A stretch of DNA of 64,000 bases, taken from NCBI GenBank assembly GCA_032622095.1, contig CP136062.1, forward strand, positions 9,203,710 through 9,267,709, in the 5' to 3' direction. Positions 1-9,496 of this stretch are shown here, one piece after another. How positions within the stretch are numbered: the first letter of the stretch is position 1; the number at the start of each line of letters is the position of its first letter. The translations under genes and the position numbers were made by a program. The notes under the pieces were generated by a model, which was not told the origin of the DNA, ran no database searches, and saw only the letters and a list, made by a program, of their open reading frames with translations. This DNA is from Siphonodentalium dalli (lineage: Eukaryota; Mollusca; Scaphopoda; Gadilida; Siphonodentaliidae).

Positions 1-626
1 TCCAACCCAGTGGGTGCAAATTTATGTCCCATTTCTATTTGTGAATTCATGCATTCCTTATTGTCATAAAAATACATTTGAGGGCTCGCAAATTACGTTT
101 ACGTATAGTCATATTAGATATATAGTACACACGGGAGGCCAGGACTACAGCTCAGTTTTACAGGATATAATAAACACTTATAATCGTACCAAACACAGAT
201 CAATCGGTCGTGCCCCGATTGACATTAATAACGAAAACGAGTCAGAGACAAGATATGAACTAGCTTTGAAACGTAAAGAACGTGTTATAAAGCCCTACCG
301 ATATAAACTGGGTGATAAAGTACGAATTTCGCATTTGAAGGACGTTTAAGAAAAGGAATTTTAAGTGGACGGGTGAAATATTCACAGTAATAAAAAGATA
401 TAGAAGAGATAATCTGAACGTTTATAAGATAATTGATTGGGACAAAGAGGCGGTCACTGGTTCATTTTATGAGCAAGAGCTACAATTGGTGATCATAAGT
501 CAAGATACAGTATCCAAAATAAAGAAGGTTTTAAAGAAAAGTAGAGGCAAGCTTCTCGTTAGGTGGCTTAACTGGGGCCCTAAATTCGATAGTTGGATAC
601 CGGAAGTTGATCTAGTTAAATACTGA
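1..626 (+). pseudogene. Polinton/adintovirus integrase, C-terminal part with chromodomain (frameshifted, cut by window start)
   Basis: This is the end of a retroviral-type (rve) integrase that would insert the element into host DNA. The first reading frame runs to 349 and contains a core end with 'NTYNRTKHRSIGRAP', the usual signature just after the catalytic core in Polinton and Ty3 integrases, and an SH3-like start 'YKLGDKVRIS'. A shift near 340-365 moves the protein into another frame, open to the stop at 624-626. That second part carries 'GSFYEQELQ' and a chromodomain with 'VRWLNWGPKFDSWIP' (about 555-605). The DDE catalytic residues should lie left of base 1, and the first 100 bases look degraded. 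The stop codon overlaps the next start (TGATG at 624-628), so it sits in a tight cluster with the capsid genes. Family assignment is secure; activity is not expected. Confidence 0.82.
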
Positions 627-952
627 TGATGAAGCTATATATTTCCAGTGATAAATACAAAGATTATTTTCCAGATAATGTGGGTGGAGATTTCACTCTA
701 CCATTACCTCATATGTTAACTGACGGATCCGTATCATTAGAACAAATTTATATTAATCCATGGCCTGTTGATATAGTTACGTATATATGCTGTGATATTT
801 GTCAGGATTCAACAGTTTCAATATCTATGTTACCCGTGCTAAGAGCCTTTTACAGTGATGATAGTCAAGATTTTAGTGGGGCTGAAAATATCCCCATTAA
901 ACCTGGCTCTTGGCACTTTATAAGGATATATATTCTAGACCAGAAATTTTAA
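626..952 (+). pseudogene. Penton-like minor capsid protein, truncated by a frameshift
   Basis: The 108-residue product starts 'MMKLYISSDKYKDYFPDN' and has the pattern of the small single-jelly-roll penton proteins of Polintons and adintoviruses: a hydrophobic first strand, 'YFPDN', 'FTLPLP', and a C-terminal 'FIRIYI' strand. These proteins form capsid vertices. It begins at an ATG overlapping the integrase stop. The frame ends at 952 just after the 'RIYI' strand, where the family normally continues. A one-base shift at the TTTTAAA tract (about 946-953) would keep a frame open to about 1017, so I read the stop as a frameshift. At well under 150 residues it is shorter than typical homologues. 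Identification rests on pattern and position between integrase and major capsid gene. Confidence 0.58.
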
Positions 953-999
953 ACCAGTTGATGTGAAATCAGTTCACTGCACTTTGAATATAATACAAA

Positions 1000-1182
1000 A
1001 TGGTGGGTACTAGATATTATTACAATGCCGCACGTAGGGCATATATGCCAGTTAAACCATTCAGAGGTTTGAAGTATATAACGAAGGCAGCCGTCATTAA
1101 AAAAAAAGTGAGGAAACCCCGGACAGCTGTAAAGAAAATACGGAAATATCGACGGGTTCTTGACGCGTTTGATCATGAATAA
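1000..1182 (+). CDS. Small basic core peptide, pX-like
   Basis: The 60-residue protein 'MVGTRYYYNAARRAYMP...' is strongly basic, with Lys/Arg clusters ('KKKVRKPRTAVKKIRKYRR') in the second half. Its make-up and position directly before the major capsid gene match the adenovirus pX-like DNA-condensing core peptides of adintoviruses, which would pack the genome inside the particle. Its stop (1180-1182) overlaps the proposed capsid start in ATGAATAA, a polycistron-style overlap. It is intact, unlike its neighbours, but short frames stay open easily. The pX assignment is an inference from composition and gene order. Confidence 0.55.
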   Translation: MVGTRYYYNAARRAYMPVKPFRGLKYITKAAVIKKKVRKPRTAVKKIRKYRRVLDAFDHE

Positions 1183-2381
1183 CTTGCCAATATTTGATTA
1201 TGACAGTGCAGCTGATCCATCTAAAGAATGGGTCGATTTCAATAGTGACTCATATTGCGGAAAATTCACCTTTAGAATTTTGTATACCCGGAACGTCCAA
1301 CGATTATATCGATTTAAAGAACTCTACACTCAGTATCAAAATTAAGATCATTAAGGAAGATGGTACGCCATTGATTTCAACCTCGAAAGTCGGCCCCATT
1401 AACTTGGCTCTATCATCAATATTTAGTTACTGTAATATAGAGTTAAAACATACCCCAGTGGGATCCATAGGACCGTACCATGGATATAAAGCTTATTTGG
1501 ATACATTACTTACATCTACATCAATGCAACAAAAATATAGCTTTACTGAACGATTATTTGTGAGGGACAGAGCGAAACATATGGATTCTACTACAATAAA
1601 TGCTGGTCTACTAGAAAGAAAAATATTTTTCGAAGATAACTCTATAGTATCAGTGTCAGGCCCGATCTCACATGACCTCTGTCAGCAAAATAGATACATT
1701 TTGAACGGGGTGCCAGTAAAAATAACATTATGGCCCAGCAAAAATGCCTTCTGTTTAATGAGTTCGGATGCTACACCAAAATACAAACTGAAGATCACTG
1801 ATGCTAAATTTAAAGTATGTTTCGTCAAAACAGAAGATATTGAGAGAAATCTCAGCACGAAAGACGCTATATACCCATTTGAGAAATCAATTATTAAAGC
1901 CTTTTCAGTCGCCAAAGGCTCTTTTAATTTCACAGAGAGTAACTTGTTTCAAAATGATGTTCCGCAAAGAATTCTTATAGTGCTTACAGAGGCAGAGGCT
2001 TTGAACGGAAGCTACACCAAAAATCCATGTAACTTTAAAAATTATGATGTAAACCATCTGGCTGTTACAGTTAACGGTCAATCCGTACCCAGCCGCCCCT
2101 TAAACCTGAACTTTAAAAAGGACGATTATTTGGATGCGTACCATAATCTCATTAAAGCTTTTCCAGAAACAGCAATCAATAGACAAGCTTATAAAGATGG
2201 GTACACTATATTCTGCATAGAGCCTTATGGACATTATGTAGGGTCTATTAACAAGGGTTTAGTACAGTTGGATATGAGGTTCAGTGAAGCTTTGCCAGAA
2301 ACAGCAGTCATCTTAGTTTACGGAACTTTCCCAGCACACATGATCATTGACAAGGACAGAAACGTTTTTATACCTATGTAA
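1175..2381 (+). pseudogene. Major capsid protein, double-jelly-roll (Polinton/adintovirus type), one frameshift
   Basis: This gene of about 400 codons encodes the hexon-like major capsid protein. Family features include 'PLEFCIPGTSNDYIDL' near the N-terminus, 'GPYHGYKAYLDTLL', 'RYILNGVPVKITLWPSK', 'YTKNPCNFKNYDV' and a C-terminal 'DKDRNVFIPM'. Metazoan genome annotations often carry this family as an uncharacterised F54H12.2-like protein. The natural start is probably ATG at 1175, which overlaps the core-peptide stop. That frame gives 'MNNLPIFDYDSAADPSKEW', but the rest lies in the frame open from 1194 to the stop at 2381. A one-base shift between about 1235 and 1262 therefore breaks the gene close to its N-terminus. 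The remaining 380 residues are uninterrupted, so the copy is either young or the shift is a sequence error. Confidence 0.82.
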
Positions 2382-2534
2382 TATATAGCATCGTAATAAA
2401 ATAATTGTATAGTGAAAATTTATAGTTTTTGATAGTGACCCCATGTGGAACTAGGTGTGGGGAAAAATGATAATCGTTTATATATATTTATATACGTGCA
2501 AAGAATCATAACCAATATACAAAAGATAAGTGCA

Positions 2535-2965
2535 TCAATATCCGAAAGGTAATGTTGAATAATCGTCCTGCACCACTCTCTTATTATAAACCAAATCGTA
2601 TCTTTTGTCCTGAATACGATTAAATATAAGTGGTTTGTCTCTGGCTCGAACGATCCTATTCTCAGTAATGTATACTTTTCTAGGCGATTCCTCCTCTTCA
2701 TCGTGGCCCTCCCGCTTTCGTTTCCTAGAAATCATTTTATCCATAACCGAAAAGTTTATAACTTTCGAATTTTTATAGTTCAGTGTAAATCCACAAACTT
2801 TACACACTGTTTGTCCCTTTAATGTTTTATAACTGTAGTTTTTAGCACCTCCAGTTCGAAAATTTGTTATATAATCCCCGGGGTCTGTTTCCGATGTGAA
2901 ATCGCCTAAATAATCACCCAACGGTATGTCAGGACATCCAGGCCCTTGTATATATATGACCGAAT
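2535..2965 (-). other. polB exon 8 (end of motif C and C-terminus)
   Basis: The exon starts at 2965 after a CT-rich tract and CAG, completing the second catalytic Asp of motif C ('DSVIY'). It runs open to the stop at 2535-2537 and ends '...STLPFGY'. A basic cluster 'SRKRKREG' and an acidic run precede the end and could act as a nuclear localisation signal. Confidence 0.88.
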
Positions 2966-3397
2966 CTGAAAAGAAGAAAAAAATAGGATTCAACACAGAC
3001 GCACAAACACATAGACAGACGCACAAACACCTACAGACATAGACACACAGACAAACATACACACACAGACAGCGACACACACGCGCGCATACATACACAC
3101 ACACACAGACAAACATACACACATACACACAGACACACACGCGCGCATACATACACGCAAGTACATATACAAACATTAGACAAACACATAGACACATACT
3201 AATCCATATAAATAGAGATGGGTGTTACTATACAAACATATAAAATATAGATAGGCGCACGCACCTACAGACAGAGATAAACACATAGACACATAGACAC
3301 ACAGACACACGTACTAATCCATATAAATAGAGATGGGTGTTACTATACAAACATATAAGATAGTGGTAGTTACACACGCTTTTTATATCGTATTTAC
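2966..3397 (-). repeat. polB intron 7 with CA/CACAGA minisatellite and a duplicated 50-mer
   Basis: This 432-base intron is filled on the plus strand by (CACA)n, CACACAGACA and CATACACACA runs (about 2995-3190 and 3250-3312). A segment starting ACTAATCCATATAAATAGAG occurs twice (3199-3247 and 3313-3361) around part of the run. Open frames here are low-complexity artefacts. Confidence 0.8.
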
Positions 3398-3685
3398 CTG
3401 TATCGAAATATAGTACCCTATCACCCAGAATGTTGAGAGCATCGTACAACTTCAGTCGAGCATATGTAGTCGTGAAAAGAGCCAGATACACGTTAGAATT
3501 ATCTTGTGGTATGCTATGATTCTTGTACGTGTATTGCACTCTGATGCATGAATTCCCGATTATCTGGAAGTCTTTCAGAGTCTTGGATGGATCACTCAGT
3601 AGATTGAAGAATTTCGCCGGTTCTCTTTCGTGTATGAACATCGTCTGTAGCATGTTAGACCTCTGTCCACCATTTTCCCCAGAAG
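3398..3685 (-). other. polB exon 7 (motif B to motif C), frameshifted
   Basis: The acceptor is CACTCAG before 3685. The first codons complete 'NSFWGK'. One extra base near 3667-3672 then shifts the frame; the remainder ('RSNMLQTMFIHEREPAKFF') is open to the donor at 3398, which cuts motif C after 'YFDT'. Confidence 0.85.
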
Positions 3686-4099
3686 CTGAGTGATTACATG
3701 ATTGATTAGTGATATATAACATTAAAACGAATTTTTTTGTAATATTTACGATTTTTGAATCAATTTTTTAACAATTTTTAATATTTTGCTGGATATTTTT
3801 ATGGCAAATCATCTGAACATATATATTATACAATTATACAACTCTATATACATAGCTATGCGTCCATTTTAAAAAAAATAAATTTTAATCATTTTTTTTT
3901 TTATTTTAATCATTAAAAAAAAAAAAAAATGGTAAACTATCTGAACATCTCTATTATACAATTTAACAAATCTATATAAATAACTATGCGTCTTCTTTTT
4001 TTTATATCAATTTTTTAACAATTTTTAACAATTTTTTTATATTTTTTTTTTGGTAAATATTCTGAACAACTCTATTGTACAAACATTGTTATATATTAC
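3686..4099 (-). repeat. polB intron 6, AT-rich with degenerate ~125-base repeats
   Basis: This 414-base intron carries three related blocks (about 3806-3870, 3930-3995 and 4045-4085) built on CTGAACATCTCTATTATACA, separated by T- and A-rich runs. Donor GTAATA and acceptor CAG are clear. Confidence 0.75.
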
Positions 4100-4270
4100 C
4101 TGTTCAACATCAGTTTAGCCACGCTCCTAAGCCCAGGATTTTTCTCAATCTTATCATAGTCTAACTGTATTCCTTCATTCTCCAGATAGTCAGATATGTA
4201 TTTGGTTTTATCTTTTTCACTATGACACCAATCAGGCCATCCACTAGCTGACTGCTTCACCTTCAGGAAT
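4100..4270 (-). other. polB exon 6
   Basis: The exon starts after ATTTCATAG (4270) and ends at 4100 before GTAATA. It encodes 'FLKVKQSASGWPDWC' and 'EKNPGLRSVAKLMLN', the helix leading into motif B. The join to exon 7 recreates the motif B serine across the splice site. Confidence 0.85.
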
Positions 4271-4362
4271 CTATGAAATAATACAAAGCAATTTTGCTAT
4301 ATTCATGGTCAAGAAAAATTGTAGTAGAAGAGAGTCGTTGAAGGATTATTAATATTACTAAC

Positions 4363-4605
4363 CTATCTATGTATGATGTGAAGAGCCCATCGTCACCTGT
4401 CGATTTGTTATATTGAACCGTCGACGCCCAATGCATAATTTCATAAATTTTTATGATCTTATACCCTTTAATAACAGCCATCTCTATCTCCGGGATCGCC
4501 CATGTACAAGTAATCGCTCTAAGAGAGTCATCGTGAACGCACGGGGTTGTATTTTCTATCTCCATACAGCTACGACAGAGGCCGAATTTCAGCTTGCCAT
4601 TAGAC
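4363..4605 (-). other. polB exon 5
   Basis: The exon lies between TTTTGTAG (start 4605) and GTTAGT (after 4363). It encodes 'NGKLKFGLCRSCME', a Cys pair, and 'ITCTWAIPEIEMAVIKGYK', matching the palm/finger part of the family. The next intron is only 92 bases. Confidence 0.85.
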
Positions 4606-4730
4606 CTACAAAACACACAAAAATGAGTTCTAACGTATTTAGAATGGACGTGTTGTGACGTTCTAAAAAAAATAAGAATGGACTTATATTAAAGTAATAT
4701 GATTGTAAAGTATATTGAGCGCATAATCAC

Positions 4731-4867
4731 CTGACAGGTAGCACCGGGTGAAACAGTCCTTTCGGTGGTTGTATTTTCACTCTGGCCACACCGAAATATT
4801 CTGATATATCCTTGAAATTCTCGTATATCCTGATGGGGTGGCCAATTGGATATCGTGCGTATTTGTT
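4731..4867 (-). other. polB exon 4
   Basis: This short exon has no internal stop and sits between TTTTCTAG (start 4867) and GTGATT (after 4731). It encodes 'RYPIGHPIRIYENF' and 'PPKGLFHPVLPVR', both characteristic of Polinton/adintovirus polymerases. The flanking introns are 105 and 125 bases. Confidence 0.85.
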
Positions 4868-4972
4868 CTAGAAAATAAAAAAAAAAATATTTTCTCAAAG
4901 TTTCATTCATTCAAGGTTTCATTCAATATTTTTTTTTCAAAACTTATACATCTAACAAGCTGAGTCACGTAC

Positions 4973-5321
4973 CTGAAATGGATACAGACTAGTGAAGTCT
5001 ATATATAGTATCTTCTCCTGATCCGTGACGTCATGATGTAATTTGACAGCGTTAGTCCGACCCCTGTAGGACGCATCTCTGGCTTCGAGCGGTTGCATGG
5101 TATCAGATTTTTCAATAAACTCTTTAATAGATGGTAATGAAGTCTTTATCTTAGTCCAATCATGTTCCCACATAGTCACTAATTTTATAACCCGCGTCTA
5201 TAAGGGCAATTTCTTTCTTCATCGTCATCATGTACAAGTCATGCATAGATAGTTTGGATAACGGATTTTTCAGCTGATGTCTTTGTGTCATAACAGATTT
5301 TGCACCCATGATATAAACACC
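4973..5321 (-). other. polB exon 3 (palm motif A)
   Basis: The exon starts after TTTTCAG (5321) and ends at 4973 before GTACGT. It carries 'CLYHGCKICYD' and motif A with 'DFTSLYP', whose Asp is a catalytic metal ligand. Two frame changes, near 5265 and 5183, interrupt the stretch between them. Confidence 0.85.
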
Positions 5322-5430
5322 CTGAAAATATAAAGAGTGGTTTGTTATATGTTAAATATATATTCAATTTAAACTTATGATTAAACAGCTGAAATAGGTA
5401 ACAGTTGAAGCGATAATAAAGAGCGTTTAC
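5322..5430 (-). other. polB intron 2, related to the SIM-gene intron 1
   Basis: This 109-base GT-AG intron starts (minus strand) GTAAACGCTCTTTATT. Before its TTTTCAG acceptor it has 37 bases identical to 10,707-10,743 in the first intron of the gene at 10,601-12,089. Both introns are in sense orientation. Confidence 0.85.
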
Positions 5431-6583
5431 CATTAAATTCGAAACAAGTGTTGGTCTCTGCGCAGAATCCATCTACTTTCATCCTAGAGCCTGGTAGTAT
5501 CAACTCCCCACCATTTCTAGCGTGTTGAATTGTCACACCTCTATCTAATGCTTCGTAATCCAACCACTGTATAGACGCTTGGGAATGTATCTGTAGTGGT
5601 GTACATCGAACTTTGGCGATGGTTGTAGAAACGAACTTTTCATGAGTTATGTCGTAACCATCTCCATTAACCCACTCATCGTTTAGCAGAAGACGACATT
5701 CATCATTCACCTTGACCATAGGAACATTTTCCTCGGCACCAACAGTCACTGTATAAGTCTCTTCTAGAAACAGTGTTTTGAAAGCTGTCATACAAGCGCC
5801 CGAAATGGTTGTATACTGGAACGGGTCGATTTTATCCTCAGTTATATCCAAAAACATTGTCCGAAATGACAAACAAGCTCTCCTGAGAATATCAACGTCA
5901 CTTTGACAATAAGCCAACATTTCCTCACGAAAATTGAAAACACTATTTGTTTCACTGTCATACCACTTCAAGAATGCGTCTCTGTTCGAAACAGTCATGG
6001 TATCCACACCATATTCGCTCGCATCAGGATAAACCCCTATAAGTCTGTATTTTCAAGCTTGTTGAAATAATGTGGGAAGTATCCTTTTTTTAATTCATCC
6101 AACCCGAAGCATTTAGGTAATTTACTTAGGGCCATATTTAAAAAGTTCAGATAATCAATAATTCTTATATTATAATTGGCAGTGAGCAGCATAATCTTGG
6201 AACCGTTGTATATAAGTTTGGATGGCAGTGTGCCTCTATCTGTGAGGAAATCCAGTAGAAATACAGCGTTATATGCTTTTGAATTATGGGCTATCACAGT
6301 AACAATTTTATGGGATTTATCAAACAACCATTCACCGAATTTTTGTAGTGTATCTGGCCCTTCGGCCTTAAAACATCGTTTACCACATCTCTCACAAGGT
6401 GCCAACACGTATTCACCAGTCGGACTGAGTTTGTTACATTTTTCGCAACGTGTCCCGCATTCGCTACATAACGACATATCATCGAGTGAATAGTCCTGAC
6501 ACAGGTCACACGCACTCTGAGATATGACAAAATTAGATACGTGTCTATCCATTCCACAGTATGGTAATTTACATATAATGCAG
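5431..6583 (-). other. polB exon 2 (zinc ribbon, Exo II, Exo III)
   Basis: The exon runs between a TTTTTTTTCAG acceptor (start 6583) and the donor at 5431/5430. The 6842-6583 join is in frame and places two CxxC pairs side by side. Exo II reads 'AHNSKAYNAVF', with Asn where the family has a catalytic Asp. Exo III is intact. A one-base shift lies near 6030, at a G4 tract. Confidence 0.85.
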
Positions 6584-6841
6584 CTGAAAAAAAAATAAAA
6601 ATAGAATTCAATCTTTAATTAAACCACAGTGCATCTTTAAATAAACACACACACAAGCCATCTTTAAATAAATCGACGGGGGACGGACATTTCTGACACC
6701 GCGATCTAATTGACAAACGCATGTGTTATTTCTACTGTGTGGTGGGGGAGTTTGACAATATGCTATGGGTTCATTGACTGCAGAATTTAATTAACTTTTG
6801 GGATATAAGGTTGCGTACACAATACGGCTTTATTTACTCAC
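6584..6841 (-). other. polB intron 1 (258 bases)
   Basis: The donor is GTGAGT and the acceptor a long T tract ending CAG. The interior has a duplicated TTTATTTAAAGATG and a short CA run. No coding potential is seen. Confidence 0.75.
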
Positions 6842-9152
6842 CGTTTGCAGGTGTTACATGTGGTATCAGCGTCACATTCCGGACAAGATCCACGATTTTC
6901 GTAAGCGTCACATTTGTAAGGTGTAGATTGAGTTGCTTCGAAATCATAAAAAATGAACTTAGAACCTTTTTTCACTTTCTTCATTGGTCTAACGAAGCAG
7001 TCGTGTTCACCGATTACATAGTTGTTACAGGAAAGACACTTGTATTCGTAGCAGCGGTGTTCATCCATACTCCGTTCCTTGATCTTGACTATTTTAAAAC
7101 ATTTTGTACACTTATGAAACTGGAAGCATTGAGGTGTTTTACCGCTCTTATGACGTAGGAAGCAATCCATAGAACGACACGTTACGCAACAATTTCGGCA
7201 TGTCATTTTAGTTCCAATGACACAATCCTTGGATTTACAAGAAATACAGTAACTAGCGCATTGGTGCCCGTCTTTGTTACTGAATGGTTTCAAACATTTT
7301 TCACAGAAATATGCCTGCGCAAAGAAACCTGTAACACTGGTAATAGCGTCGAAATGATGATTATGATAATATAAATATACATTAGATGTCTTTTCAGTCG
7401 ATGATCGAATAACTTTGTTACCACAGTCAGCACCAATAATTACCACATTAACATAAAAAAAGTCCTCGAATAAATTTAATTGTTGAAAATTTCCTGGTTC
7501 ATCTATAGGTAGTTGTAACATTTCAAATAGCCTAATAGCAGCTTTTTTTTTGCTCCGATCGTTTAGACCTCGTAAGATTTTGGTAGTATGTTTCTGACAC
7601 TTTGTGATATTTCATAAATATCTCCAGATTAGACAGTTTGGTTTCTTTCAACACGTTCCATTCATCGATGGGTACGATATTTTGTTTGGCCACACATACG
7701 ACTATGGAACGTGCTAAACATATTTGGTCGGAATTATCTATCGTAGTGACACTTTTCTTGTTCGACATGGATGCTGGTCCGTCTAATATGATTCTTTTAC
7801 CACCGACGGGTGTTATTATAGAACCAATATACACAGTAAACGTATGATCCAATTTAATATCCTCGTTTGAATTTAAAACATTAGCTATTTGATCCATAAC
7901 CACTTGAGAATTTAAATGTTTCCACAAACGTAATCCAGTCTCAATAGGTCGGTCAAGGTCGACTGTATGCAGAGTAAAACGTCCGTAATCATCGTCGGAT
8001 GTTGGTATGATATTCAACACATATTCAAATACCTCTTGCAGTATAGTTTGTAGTGATATTAACGTTTGTCCATACATATCAGCCTTGAATCTAATTTCAT
8101 AGATATTCTCGTAGGCAGGCTGTTCAGAAACTTTTTGGTAGCGATCTTATTTATATGGAAGTATGGATGACTTATTTCGGGTTCTTCCGACGTTTGTGGT
8201 GATACATCAGGGGTTGATGCGGAAGTTGATGGTTGATTAATGTCGTTCGGTTCGTTACTATGTGGTGAGGTATCATTGGTTGATGTGGAAGTTGATGGTT
8301 GATTATTATCGTTCGGTTCTGACCGTGTTGTAGTGTCATTGGTTGATGTTGGTGTGACATCATTACCTGATGTCGAAGTTGATGGTTGAGTAGTGTCAGT
8401 CGATGTGTTTGACAGATGGCTAGTGTCAAAAGGCTGTGTATCGTTTGGGTTTGATAGATGGCTAATGTCAAAAGGCTGAGTTTCGTCTAATGATCGTGAC
8501 GCTGACACGCTCATTGTAGGGGCCTGTGCGAGGGTCGAATCGGTGCTGATCGGTTGAGCTATATAGCTCGGTTGAATATCAGGTCCTAAGGTAGCCGCTA
8601 CGGTGGTAGGTTGAACTATATAACCCTGTTGAATAAAAGGTCCACTACTAGGTTGAAATCCGGCTGATACAGGTTGATAATTGACTGGTTGTAATCCGGC
8701 TGATACAGGTTGATAATTGACTGGTTGAAATCCGGCTGATACAGGTTGATAATTGACTGGTTGTATCCGGCTGATACAGGTTGATAATTGACTGGTTGAA
8801 ATCCGGCTGATACAGGTTGATAATTGACCGGTTGTAATCCGGCTGATACAGGTTGATAATTGACAGGCTGAAACCCTGTTGACACAGGTTGAAATCCGTT
8901 TGAGAAATGTTGAAGTCCGGCTGATAAGGGTTGATAATTGTCCGAGTGGGGCACTGTTGATGGCTGGTTCTGTTCCAGTAATATTAGTTGATTATACAAA
9001 TCGATATTTATTCCTTGTGCTGTATTGATAGAGCTCAAACCGTAACTTCTAGCTGTAATGCCGAGACCGTGCAAGTATTGGGCGTTTTGTGCAGACGTCA
9101 TCTGAATATAAAATATACTTTTTTTTTCGTTTATATATATTGAGGAACTCAT
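6842..9152 (-). other. polB exon 1 (repeat N-terminus, zinc region, Exo I)
   Basis: Exon 1 ends at 6842 before a GTGAGT donor. Its first ATG is at 9152, with others at 9101 and 8514. The first third is disordered: about seven 12-residue units such as 'NYQPVSAGFQPV', then a Ser/Thr/Asn/Asp/Pro-rich stretch with repeated 'NQPSTS'. A single missing base in one repeat (about 8763) shifts the frame. The folded part starts around 8100, passes a frameshift in an A9 tract (7543-7551), and has paired cysteines ('YFCEKCLKPF', 'CISCKSKDC') before Exo I. Confidence 0.8.
8640..8935 (-). repeat. 36-base coding minisatellite in the polB N-terminus
   Basis: About seven 36-base units on GGCTGATACAGGTTGATAAT (plus strand) encode a 12-residue Asn-Tyr-Gln-Pro-Val-Ser-Ala-Gly-type repeat on the minus strand. 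One unit near 8763 lacks a base, the only frame break in the array. Confidence 0.85.
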
Positions 9153-9263
9153 AACGATTTTGATTGGTCACGTTTTATAGATCGACGACTCACGGTTGAG
9201 GTTTGGGGGGATTTTAATTGGTTGATAATAATAAACAATAAACATTAATTACTCACGTTGATG

Positions 9264-9422
9264 CGCGCGTTTTGCTCGTTTGATAACGTGTTTCAACACG
9301 TTTTTAAAATAAATCAATAACTATTGTTGTCTAACGGTTGAGAGCGCGTTTTGCTTTGTTTGATAACGTGTTTCAACACGTTTTAAAAATAAATCAATAA
9401 CTTGTCGTCTAATGGTTGAGCG
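9264..9422. promoter_or_regulatory. Divergent promoter with a duplicated 18-base palindrome
   Basis: Between the divergent polymerase and PC4-like genes an 80-base unit occurs twice (9265-9343 and 9345-9421). Each copy holds the perfect palindrome AACGTGTTTCAACACGTT (9285-9302 and 9365-9382), followed by AAATCAATAACT. A pair of identical operators in a shared promoter suggests a binding site for an element-encoded or host dimeric factor, or a replication-linked site. The binding role is inference. Confidence 0.6.
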
Positions 9423-9430
9423 GGGTTTCT

Positions 9431-9454
9431 GATTGGTTGAGAGATACTATATAA
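9431..9454 (+). promoter_or_regulatory. Inverted CCAAT and TATA box of the PC4-like gene
   Basis: GATTGGTTGAG (inverted CCAAT, 9431-9441) is followed by TATATAA (9448-9454), 43 bases before the ATG at 9497. This is a compact core promoter with a short leader. Confidence 0.55.
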
Positions 9455-9496
9455 TAATGTTATGAAGATATATTTTCCATTACGAAATATATAACT

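Larger units (their letters stand above)
2535..9152 (-). pseudogene. polB: Protein-primed family B DNA polymerase in 8 exons, several frameshifts
   Basis: This gene encodes the replicative polymerase of the element, of the protein-primed type used by Polintons and adintoviruses. Minus-strand order: a low-complexity repeat region (9152-8060), an N-terminal domain with 'LARSIVVCVA' (8077-7532), a Cys-rich zinc region (about 7320-6842), Exo I 'FYDFEAT' (about 6945), more CxxC pairs (6583-6400), Exo II (about 6270), Exo III 'YCQSDVDIL' (about 5905), 'FEFNG|CLYHGC', palm motif A 'DFTSLYPF' (about 5005), the thumb-side 'YPIGHP', motif B 'NSFWGK' across an intron, and motif C 'FDT|DS' across another intron. 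Seven GT-AG introns are visible. Frameshifts lie near 8763, 8110, 7543-7551 (A9 tract), 6030, 5265, 5183 and 3670. The region from 8514 to 9152 could instead be a separate upstream gene. The gene is convergent with the capsid genes. Confidence 0.92.

Noticed and set aside
2990..3197. Cys/Val-rich minus-strand frames
   Set aside because: They read the CA/CACAGA minisatellite of polB intron 7; all frames stay open because the repeat has few stops.
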